Source: Letharia columbiana
Taxonomy: Eukaryota > Ascomycota > Lecanoromycetes > Lecanorales > Parmeliaceae
DNA length: 64,000 nucleotides
Assembly (NCBI RefSeq): GCF_014066305.1
Contig: NW_023501071.1
Location: forward strand, 372,001-436,000
Reading direction: 5' to 3'
The position numbers and the translations under genes were made by a program. Below the pieces are notes generated by a model. It was given only the letters and a program-made list of their open reading frames with translations. It had not been told where the DNA came from and ran no database searches. Shown here in pieces: positions 51,868 to 60,996 of the stretch (within the stretch, counting starts at the first letter, position 1; each line of letters begins with the position of its first letter).

Positions 51868-53915
51868 TTAGTATATATAATAAAATAAAATAAAGCTAAG
51901 CTTAAAAATCTTAAATTTATATATATAGCTAATTATAAATTTAGATTTTATACGCTTTTTAATTAAACCGGCTAAGTTAGTTTAATAGTTCTCTTATATC
52001 TTTCTTATTAAAAATTTATATATAGAAGTTTTATACTTTAAAGTACTTAGCTTACGATATATATAGTTACTTTATAATTTCTTAAATTATAAAGCTCGCT
52101 TTACGCTTTCTAACGCTATAAGAATTATAAAGTTTAGCTTACTATTAATAAATTAAATAGATATTTAAATATAATAGTTATAGTAGTTATATTAGACGCG
52201 TTTAAAATCGAATAATAATCCTTTTATCTATTTATATAATTATTCTTCTTTTATTATTTTATTAATTTATTAATTTAAATATAATAGTTATAATAGTTAT
52301 ACTAGACGCGTTCGAGATTAAATAATAATTCTTTCATCTATTTATATAATTATTATTCTTCTATTATTCTATTAATTTATTAATTTAAATATAATAGTTA
52401 TAATAGTTATATTAGACGCGCTCGAAATCGAATAATAATTTTTTTATCTATTTATATAATTATTCTTCTTTTATTATTCTATTAATTTATTAATATAAAT
52501 ATAATTATTCTCGATATTTCTCGCGGAAATATTACTAAACGCTTTAAATATATATTTCTTTTATTTATCTTTTAAATCTCTTAATAATATCTCTAGACTA
52601 TATTTCGATAAATTTATTATTACTAATAATCGAGGCTATAAGCGAGCTTAATAGCTATTTACTACTACTTAAAAACGCGTTAAAAAGCCTTTAAAAAAAG
52701 CCTAAACGAATTTATAGCCATCGTCTTCCTCTATATACTTCTCTTAAGTCAGCGATACTCGATTAACTTCTTAGTTAATACTATCTACTCTATTAACTTA
52801 GTAATCTACTTAGTTAGATCGTTAAATAATTAGATCGTTAACCAGTTAAATCGTCAACTAGTTAGATCGTCAACTAGTTACTTAGTTATCCACTTAGTTA
52901 GCCACTTAGCTAGCCACTTAGTCTAATACTCTATAAAAGAAGAAGTAAGAGAAGGAATTATAATAGGCAGTAAATGCGGAGAATACTACGAAGAACACTA
53001 CGGAGCACTACGGAGAACACTACGGAGAACACTACGGAGAACACTACGGAGAACACTACGGAGAATACTACGGAGAAACTACGGAGAATACTACGGAGAA
53101 CACTACGGAGAACACTACGGAGAATACTACGGAGAACACTACGGAGAATACTACGGAGAATACTACGGAGAGAACACTACGGAGAACACTACGGAGAACA
53201 CTACGGAGAACACTACGGAAACTACGGAGAATACTACGGAGAATACTACGGAGAATACTACGGAGAATACTAAGATATACGGAGAACTCAAGCGGCAATA
53301 AGGCTACCATCGTCAAGAACACGGCTCAGCTCTCTAAGATCCCACGTCATATACTCTTTACGGTTCTATATTAAATTATTACTTAATAAGTAAAGAATAC
53401 TACTATAACTTAATTTATTATCTCTATTATATTAATATAATATATTACTATAATAATATTATAAGAAAAGAATCTACTACGACGATTATAGTTAATTAAG
53501 TCTTTATAGAAGAAATATCGAATAATATATATTTAAACGAATTAAAATTATTCGATATCTTACTCTAATAGCTATTTTATTATTTAAAAGATTTTACTAC
53601 GATAGAAGATAATATAGAATTTATATTACTAATTAATATATTATCTCTATTTCTTTTCGATATTTTAATACTTCTTATTATAAGAATATAGTCTTTCTCT
53701 ATTTTTTATAAATAATTATTATAAATTAATCTTTTATACTTAATATACCTTTCTAATTAAATCTTAACGCGTTTCTCTTTATATATATATATTTATATAT
53801 AGATTAAAAACGTATAGTAAGCGATTAGAGTTCGATTTAACTTAGAGCTAGAGCTAAAATTTAATTTAACTTAGAAAATTTAACTCTATAAATTTAATTT
53901 ATAGATCTTTACTTA
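51868..53915 (+). mobile_element. 2.0 kb Helitron derivative with 12-bp satellite core
   Basis: It begins A|TTAGTATATATAATAA and ends TTTACTTA|T. The 5' ~850 bp parallel 19829-20480 but include an internal triplication of a ~110 bp block (TAATAGTTATA..TTAGACGCG.. at 52160, 52280 and 52400). The core carries the CGGAGAA satellite. The last ~100 bp match the Helitron 3' end. It has no coding capacity beyond repeats. The satellite core is nearly unmutated, while the flanking Helitron parts are RIPped. Confidence 0.75.
52975..53285. repeat. 12-bp satellite CGGAGAACACTA / CGGAGAATACTA
   Basis: About twenty-five tandem units of CGGAGAACACTA or CGGAGAATACTA, with a few 9- to 11-bp variants. It retains many CA dinucleotides despite lying in a RIPped block. 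Because the unit is a multiple of three, open frames exist on both strands, but they are by-products of the repeat and not genes. Confidence 0.9.
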
Positions 53916-55347
53916 TAAATATATAATCTAATAGTTATATTAAAAAACGAAGATCTTTAAATAAGCTTAGTTTATATTATAGAGGCTTAATACTAAGTAT
54001 AATATTCTCGCGATTAATAAAAATCTTTATAATCTCGATAAGCGTATTATTTATAAAACTAATACGCGGTTAATAGATATTTAATATCTAATTATCTAAC
54101 GTAGCTAAGATCTTAAACTATAATACGTTAAAAGTTAATATTTTTATTTTATAAAGTTTACTATAATTAAAACGAAAGCTATCGCTTTATTATTATATTA
54201 TATATATCTTATTAATAATAATAAGATTAAGTCGCGAGATAAATCTTATATTCTTTATAATAATCTTATAAAAATTCTTATTATTTATAAAGATCTCGAG
54301 ATTAATAAGAATAATATATATATAAATATTACTAGCGATATTATATAGATTTTTATTCTTATTAATTTAAGTATTTAGAATAAAAGCGTTAATATTAAAT
54401 AATATATTAATTTTTAATTACTAATTTAACTTTAATATATTAAGTAAATATATAAGAATCGCTATATTACTCGATTTTAATAGAGATAGAAAGTAAAAAA
54501 TAAAACTCTTTTTAAAGCCCGTTTTCGCTATTAGAATAGCGTCTTTATCGTTAAATAAATAGCGAATTATATATATCTATTTCTTTTTAAATCTATTTTT
54601 AATCTTATTAAGATTTATTTATTATTATTAACTTTATAAAGCGATTAGAGTATAATATTACTCGCTTTTTATATTAATTATATATTTCGAGACGTAGATT
54701 ATAACGTAATTAATTTCTATTATTATATTAAAGATAAAATAATAAATATTAGAATTTAAAGTAGTATAAGAGAGAATATTAATATTACTAGCGATATATA
54801 AATTATTATTAAAACTATTATAATTACTCGACTCTTTTATACTTATATAATACTTAAAATTTTACTTATTCGTAAGCGAAGAAGAGTCTATATCGTTATT
54901 TATAATTTAAGATTATATATAAATATTAAAATATTCTTCTTTCTACTTTTATACCCGAGAATTAAATATATAACTTTTTTTCTTTACTCTAGAACTAGTT
55001 CGCTAAATATTTTAAAACTTCGTATTTATTAGAAAAAAGAATATTTTTATAAATTATAAAGAGGTTAATATATATAATTCGAAAATATCTCGCTATCGTT
55101 ATCGAAGAGAAAATTACGTATTTAAACGTCTCTTATAGTCTTTTTATTCGTCTAAGTCTATTTTAAACGCGTTAAACGCGTTAAAATTATTTAAGATATA
55201 TATTTTATACTTTCTTTAACTTCTAAATAATATATTTTTAAGTTAATAGATATATATATAGAGAGAATAATTTTAATACTCGTTTTTTATTAAATATTAA
55301 TATAATTAAACTTATAATTTAATTATTATACTCGACTTATTATATAA
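53916..55347. other. RIPped sequence, unclassified
   Basis: About 1.4 kb of RIPped sequence with surviving CpG. Plus-strand readings around 54000-55150 give long stretches rich in Arg, Tyr and Ile (for example RKRRRVYIVIYN near 54875), which suggests a coding fossil. I recognise no family. Confidence 0.35.
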
Positions 55348-55927
55348 CGAGTAAAGGCCTATAAATTAAATTCATAATCGTTTTTTTTAATTAGGGCTGT
55401 CGAGTTTGATAAGCGATCTTTAATATGCGATATTTGAATTCCTTACCTTTAAAGAACTATAAGATCAAATTTTAAGATTCTTTTTTAATCTGAAAGCCTA
55501 TATTACGTTCTATAGTTAAAAAGAAAAATCTCGAAATTTAAATAGAGAATAAAAATGTTATTCTAAAATTAAATAATATATACTTATTTTTTAATTAGAG
55601 CTATCGAACTTTGATAAGCGATATTTAAGATCCTTATCCTTTAATAATAATAAGATTAAATTTTATAATTTTTACGTTATTAAAAAGCGTAATATTCGCT
55701 CTATAAGTTAAAAAAATAGTTTTTAATTTTTAATAGAAAATAGTAAAGTTATTAAAGGGTTAAAAGTAAAGTAAGAGATTTTAATAGTTACGAACGCTAA
55801 TTTATTTATTTATAATAACTTAGTCGATCTAGCTAAAAGGCGTAATAATCTCGAATTAATAATTAACTATATATATAAATTTAAGATTTTCTAATTTAGC
55901 TCTATCTTATTCTTTTATATATATTAA
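55348..55927 (-). mobile_element. Short Helitron, 580 bp
   Basis: It begins A|CGAGTAAAGGCC and ends TATATATTAA|T on the plus strand. Like 2061-2657, it carries the internal ~200 bp block twice (55390-55590 and 55600-55760), which accounts for its extra length. Mutation is moderate, with some TG sites left near 55395 and 55430. Confidence 0.75.
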
Positions 55928-56415
55928 TCTTTTAATAATATTAAATATAATATATTATTATCTAAAATTTAATTATTAAAGAGTAATTAATTAGAGATAA
56001 ATATTATAATTATTAGCGAAGAATATATATTTAAATAAGCTTATATAATAATAACGAGCTATTTAATTATAATAAAAAGTTTATATACTTATTTAATAAT
56101 CTTAAAAGACTTATTTTTCTCTTAATTAATATTAAAAGACTATATAATAATAATTAAAAAATTAAAGAAAGTCGCGACTTTTTATTAACGGGGTAATTAT
56201 TATAATAAGCTTATATAAATTAACGATTAATATAGCGATTCTAGGATTTTCTACTTAGACTCTAAGGGAGGGGTATATCGTAATGAGCTTACGATATAAT
56301 TAGTCTCCAAAGCGAGGCACGAGTGTAGGGCTGGCCATAGGTACCCCGGCTAGCCGTGAGTCTGAATTACTGAGACTAAGATCGAATTAATAGATTTATA
56401 AATTACGTAATCTCG
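55928..56415. other. Transition from RIPped to normal DNA
   Basis: From 55928 to about 56220 the sequence is RIPped. From about 56220 to 56415 CA and TG become common (for example GAGGCACGAGTGTAGGGCTG), with patches of AT-rich sequence. No gene was seen. The gradual change fits RIP leaking a few hundred bases out of the repeat block. Confidence 0.55.
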
Positions 56416-56525
56416 CATGTTTTGCCCTCTCAACTTTTCCATCGGCGCATCACAGCCTCTCACCAACCCTCACACGAACATTAATAGGGGCGGCAGCGAG
56501 AGCGGAAGCGGCGAGAAGGGCCATT

Positions 56526-56750
56526 GCACACTACACACTACACACTGCACACTACACACTACACACTACACACTACACACTACACACTACACACACTGCA
56601 CACTACACACTACACACTACACACTACACACTACACACTACACACTACACACTACACACCACACACCATACACCACACACCACACACCACACACCACACA
56701 CCACACACCACACACCACACACCACACACCACACACTCCACACTCCACAC
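56526..56750. repeat. 7-bp microsatellite ACACTAC to ACACACC
   Basis: About eighteen units of ACACTAC (56526-56655), with an occasional ACACTGC, pass directly into about thirteen units of ACACACC (56655-56745). The open frames on both strands are repeat artefacts. This CA-rich tract lies only about 300 bp from the RIPped block yet shows no RIP. Confidence 0.95.
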
Positions 56751-57264
56751 TACACCAAGTGATACCACAGTGAGGCTGTGCGCAAGGAGACTGGCTGAAG
56801 GGGCGAGCTCAGTGGTGGCCGGCGAGAGCCCGAATTTGACCATTTGACCATTTGAAGCTGGTGGAGCGTTTACAGCGAGAAGGAGAGAGGAGATTTGGAC
56901 TTCAGCAAATTCAGAGACCATCGAATTGTTGATACAGCTGCCTGCAGAGCACAGCACTTTTCTCGCCTTGTCAGTATATTGGAAAACCACCTCGCCAGGA
57001 TATCATCGCGTGCTAATCTGGCTCATCTATCTACTCTAGTCTCAAGACTGCCTCCCTTTACTCTTCCTCGGAGCTTTCTACTTCCCACTTTGCTCTTCTA
57101 GCAATGGACGGCCAATCCGCTGCTACCGCACCTACCTCACGCCCTTTCGGAATACCTTCGATCCCTTAAGGGGGGAATACCGGCCGAAATCCTCAACAGC
57201 AAACACGGCCGCGAACTCGTCCCGCGAAGCATCAATCTATATCCAGAAGAGAGTAACGCGGGTC
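56751..57264 (+). other. Upstream region of the 57.3 kb gene, possible spliced 5' exons
   Basis: This is normal-composition DNA. In a different frame from the downstream ORF, 57102-57371 is open and reads like real protein (SEYLRSLKGGIPAEI, then SKHGRELVPRSINLYPEESN, then DVDHAVLVVVP). It follows a splice-acceptor-like TCTTCTAG at 57094-57101. A donor-like GTCAGT at 56970 would join it in phase to an upstream frame. No ATG was found for that upstream frame, so the model is unproven. Confidence 0.35.
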
Positions 57265-58410
57265 TTGATGTTGATCACGCGGTTTTGGTCGTGGTCCCCG
57301 CTCAGGTTACACCCCGACATTCAAGAACCGAGCTCCGACGCCAAGGTCCGCTCATTGAAGACCAGATTTAAGATGGAGCATCATATGACCTGTGTAGGCC
57401 CGCATCCCGATGTTGATACACTGGAGTACCAGAAGGCCCAAGTAGAAGGATGTTCCTGGGGAGAATATCGACTGTATGGGCAGCTGCAGCCTTTTGATCC
57501 GTTGTGTGGGCTGATCTATTTGTGTAGCATTCCGAGTTTCGGATCTGTCAAATTCACAGTGCGTCTAGCAGTAGCCATGGCAGGACTTGCAATGGCCTTT
57601 GCCACTATACCAGCTGTTCAGACTTCTGGTGGTGAAGCCCAACCTCATCACCTACGGCAACCCCGACGCCACTTAGCGCTTGATTTCCTGCACGGGTGTC
57701 GAGATATTGACCCTGAAAGCTACTTGCCCCTTGATAAGAGTCTCAACATATCCGTGCAGCACTCACTCCCTACCACGGAAACCCTCGCACGACACATTCA
57801 AAACTGCCATGACTCGGCTCGAGTGCTGGCAGCTTTCACCAATCATGATCTGCCCTGTGCGCTCCGGGGCCCCCCAACCGACAACAAGGTTACAAGACTA
57901 CGATTGGTCTTGTCGCATGGCTACAAGCTCGTCATCGATGGTCATACTCAACTGACGGCCACCATAGAACGTTGGCACGATGCCTCGTCCCCATACTACC
58001 ATGACGCTTTAAAGGATGCAGAAGCCGTGCGCGATAAGGCTAGAATGCCGTGGCATCAGATTGCTATCGTCTCACACCAACCGATTCCATACTGGACGGC
58101 TTATGGTGGTGCATGGAGAAGGCAAAATAGCGCTCAAATATGGCTTGATGAGGTCTCTAGCATTCTCGTGAATTATGAAGCCGATGGAGAGTCCCTCGTC
58201 GCTGATGGCCACCGCATTGAAAAGTTTGCGACTGAGCTTTTTACGCTGATGGTTTCTTTGGATAACGGCGCCCCCGGACCTTGGGGCCGGACGGATGCTT
58301 TGACGCTGAAGAAGTGGTATTTCCACAAGCTGGCAGAATTTGGTGAGGGGAAGTGGAAACGGGCAAGCTTCGAGGCGGAATGGGATGGCTTGGATTGTGG
58401 ATTGGTCTGA
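57265..58410 (+). CDS. Hypothetical fungal protein, 5' structure uncertain
   Basis: The frame stays open for over 1.1 kb in normal-composition DNA and ends at TGA (58408-58410). The first ATG is at 57268. The C-terminal two thirds (from about 57600) look like genuine protein, with balanced composition and a charged, Trp-containing tail (ALTLKKWYFHKLAEFGEGKW). I recognise no domain. The first ~110 codons are less convincing, because an overlapping frame upstream (57102-57371) looks more protein-like and stops at TAA 57369-57371. That pattern suggests either introns or a frameshifted, partly decayed gene whose N-terminus lies in the other frame. There is no neighbouring functional partner. Confidence 0.5.
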   Translation: MMLITRFWSWSPLRLHPDIQEPSSDAKVRSLKTRFKMEHHMTCVGPHPDVDTLEYQKAQVEGCSWGEYRLYGQLQPFDPLCGLIYLCSIPSFGSVKFTVRLAVAMAGLAMAFATIPAVQTSGGEAQPHHLRQPRRHLALDFLHGCRDIDPESYLPLDKSLNISVQHSLPTTETLARHIQNCHDSARVLAAFTNHDLPCALRGPPTDNKVTRLRLVLSHGYKLVIDGHTQLTATIERWHDASSPYYHDALKDAEAVRDKARMPWHQIAIVSHQPIPYWTAYGGAWRRQNSAQIWLDEVSSILVNYEADGESLVADGHRIEKFATELFTLMVSLDNGAPGPWGRTDALTLKKWYFHKLAEFGEGKWKRASFEAEWDGLDCGLV

Positions 58411-59581
58411 AAGACATGTCTAGTAGGGTATGAAGGTAATGGTAAAATGTAATATCACATCATTTTCAAAGCCGCACAGGTATTGCAGCGCTCATTACAA
58501 GCCTCGCCTTCGCAAACGTGCTTGAGTTATTGTTAACACTGATAATGTTACAAGATCTCTACCTGTTTTCTGTGTGTCTGCACGCGCGTATCAGACGCTG
58601 TAGGGACGTTGTGAAGGCGAAGAATCGACATGAAGATTCGCTACATTGGAGGAGACCGAGATTCCGTAGCTGCTGGCGAGGTCCCGAGGAACCTACGCGG
58701 CCACTCGTTCCTCCACGCATTGGCATAGCTCTTCCAACCTCTTACTCTCCATCATTTTTGCACCGATCTGTTCCCCGACGGTTCGGATAAAGAAATGTTA
58801 GACTGCGGAGTGCACTAGCAGGGATTGTTTCCTTGCCTGAGGTTCTTTTGGCATCTGCGTGGTATCGTGTTAGGTCGAAGCAACGAGACGGTGCGATTGG
58901 TGGGTGTTTCCGCGCCGGATTGCCGAGCAAGAAGATAATCCTGCACCCGCCAAGAAAAGGGTCCAGCTATCGGATAACGCGCCGCCCGGAGGGTTGCCTG
59001 GACAATGCGCTTAGAGCTCCCTCGGACTTGAACCCGACATGACCCCCTCTTGCCTCTTGGTGGCCCATGCAGGATGCCCCTACCATTTTAGGGACGTCCT
59101 ATCTATACTCTTCCAGCAAATTATTCGCTACAGGGCTGCCTTCCGAAAGTAGGGCTAGGGCTGCGACTAGCGCATGTGCGGGACTTTTGATACAGACCTC
59201 CGTAGACTTCTCTTCTTCTCCCACCACACGGCTAGGTACCTTCTCCATCAGACTCAATCATCAGCCACGATATCGTTTCCTCGAAATTAATCGAGTATTG
59301 TAAATCAGAGTCGAGGGAAACTTTGTCATTATTGACACTCAAATTTCGTGTGTTCAGGACTCTCCAAGGGCGGCTCGGCGGCCCGTACCGCATGCACGAG
59401 CTTGACCTCATTACGTTAGAATCAACTGCAGTATGACCCCATGTTTATGAACAGCTTCCTACCCACCGGGTGAACGATCCTCCGAGTCCCACTACAAATT
59501 CCAAAAATCCTTCACAACCTTCATCCATCATCATCATCACACCCCAAGCATACACGATTACAGCTGATCACATATTTCGCC
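58411..59581. other. Intergenic region, no gene recognised
   Basis: About 1.2 kb of normal composition. Several short frames are open but none has recognisable content. It contains the dispersed-repeat fragment at 59131-59204. The last ~70 bases before the next ATG are CA/CT-rich (CATCATCATCATCACACCCC), typical of a fungal 5' untranslated region. Confidence 0.6.
59131..59204. repeat. Dispersed repeat fragment shared with 1761-1833
   Basis: It aligns with the unmutated island near the window start. Shared blocks are CGAAAGTAGGG.TAGGGCTGC, ACTAG.GC, ACTTT and CAGACCTC.GTA, with roughly four bases in five identical by eye. This is the only repeat I can see shared between the gene-bearing part and the transposon block. 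Confidence 0.7.
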
Positions 59582-60861
59582 ATGGCTAATGGTATCAAGC
59601 AGCATTCGTTGAGTCGGCGTGCGAGAAGCCAGAGTCCTCAGATACATCCATCATCTCAGACAACTACGCCGTCTCGACGCGCGACGAGCCAGAGTCCTCG
59701 AACACATCTATTATCTCAGACCACCATACCGTCGAAGAGGACTGTAGTTCTCTATAACTTTCTAGTCTCATGTCACGGAAAGAACAGAGAAGCGGTAGAG
59801 CCTTGGACGGTGTTCAACTTGACGTTAAAAGAACATCAGTCACTGTGGTGGCTTCTAGAAAAAGAATCATCGCTATATAATTACGTCGTGGGCAAGCTTC
59901 GGTAAGCGAATAGATCCCTCTTATCTAGAGGGACAGACATTAATTGATATGGATACAAGTTTCGACTGGTCTCCAGATACGTCTACGTTTGTTGTCAGGA
60001 TGCCAACAACTAAGCATGAGAGCTTCGTAGAAGCTGTCTCGACGGAAATCGTCTCGCAGCTAGCAAAGGCTGGTAATCAAGACAACGACGTCAAGGTCGT
60101 TACTGATCGAATCGAAAGCGAAGGATCCCCGTTAATCGACCTACTTTACTATGATACCGAACGAGCGAAATGTCCTAAACGAACACCAGACAAGTCGTTC
60201 GGCCCTGGAAACCAGTTTCCCTTGGTAGTGATCGAAGTCGCATATTCGCAGCAACAGAAAAAGTTACCCAGGATAGCCGATGAATACATTTGTGGCTCTA
60301 GCGGCAACATTAAAGTCGTGTTGGGGTTCGATATCGGGTACGATGATCAGTCCAAGAAGGCGACGACCTCAATCTGGCGACCTGGAACATCAGACGATGG
60401 AGATCTAATCACCGAAGAAGTTCGAAACGACGATGTAAGGCCTGCCTATCTGTTTTCAGTGGAAATTGCGCTACAACAATCTAGTAAATACTAATCAGTC
60501 TCGCATTTGACAGCCGTTTCGTACCAAGGAGGGAACCTTAGTCCCAGGTCTCGGATTCTCTCTTCGGGTCCGTGACCTTGTTCTCAGTACACAGCTGCCC
60601 GATCTACCCAGTCGGATTCATAACCAGACTGTTGTTCACGTTACCCCAGAGCAACTTGCCTCATTTCTCTACCGAGTGGAGACCACATACGAGCTCAATA
60701 AAATCAATCAAGGTGCACAAGAGCCGGACCGGAAAAAGAGGGTTCGTGAAGCGACACCAGAAGAAGAATTGAGCTCAAGGAAGGAGAGGAAGATCTCTAA
60801 GCAAGAGGTTGCCGAAGAGGAGAGCAATGAGGCGAGAGATCCAGATTGGAGCCCAGTTTAG
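59582..60861 (+). CDS. Uma2/PD-(D/E)xK-like fungal protein, three exons
   Basis: Proposed exons are 59582-59901, 59960-60434 and 60514-60861, coding 380 residues. Intron 1 (GTAAGC...ACAAG, 58 nt) and intron 2 (GTAAGG...TACTAATC...GACAG, 79 nt, with a good branch site) keep the frame and remove the stops. Residues 15-55 hold a 20-residue duplication of SRRA.SQSP units. Residues ~107-290 match a widespread fungal family: LRFDWSPD start, RMPTTKHE, PD at 183-184, VVIEVAYSQ with Glu 199, then LPRIADEYI and a WRP motif. The PD...E-x arrangement resembles Uma2-type PD-(D/E)xK nucleases, but the usual catalytic lysine is not clear, so activity is unproven. The tail (residues 330-380) is Lys/Glu-rich and may act as a nuclear signal. 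Confidence 0.8.
59902..59959 (+). other. Intron 1 of the Uma2-like gene
   Basis: It starts GTAAGC and ends ACAAG. Splicing joins CG to T to make an Arg codon and continues as FDWSPD. The branch site is weak (ATTAAT). The alternative acceptor at 59940 would give only about 38 nt. Confidence 0.65.
60435..60513 (+). other. Intron 2 of the Uma2-like gene
   Basis: It starts GTAAGG, has TACTAATC about 20 nt before the end, and finishes GACAG. Removal joins NDD to PFRTKEGTLVPGLGF in phase, restoring the pattern seen in this fungal family (F..K.G....L.LSLRD). Without it the frame stops at 60492. Confidence 0.8.
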
Positions 60862-60996
60862 GTGTGACTGTTCAGAACTGAACAGGTAGCTGTAATTACA
60901 GGCAGCCATCTGCATGGCAGTTGTGGTCCTTTCTGTTTGAAGTTGCGGTGACTGTTAATCCCAACCCGTTCGTTCTAGCGTGTTTGCCTCAGCCAT
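60862..60996. other. Convergent intergenic region with three small palindromes
   Basis: These 135 bases lie between converging genes. They hold inverted repeats CTGTTCAG-AA-CTGAACAG (60868-60885), the perfect palindrome CTGTAATTACAG (60890-60901) and GCCAT-CTGC-ATGGC (60905-60918). They may act in 3'-end formation for one or both transcripts, but this is inference only. Confidence 0.5.

Noticed and set aside
52974..53322. Open frames of 84-99 codons on both strands
   Set aside because: They are products of the 12-bp satellite, whose length is a multiple of three; the proteins are only RRT/TEN-type repeats.
1..56250. Possible centromere or subtelomere
   Set aside because: AT-rich RIPped blocks form fungal centromeres and also ordinary heterochromatin. 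Nothing in sequence decides between them without CENP-A data or chromosome position.
56417..56990. Open frames rich in HTTHYTL or VVCGV repeats
   Set aside because: They arise from the ACACTAC/ACACACC microsatellite and have no other content.
59018..59042. GGTTCAAGTCC on the minus strand, like a tRNA B box
   Set aside because: No T-stem of proper length, no matching acceptor stem and no A box at the right distance, so no tRNA can be supported.
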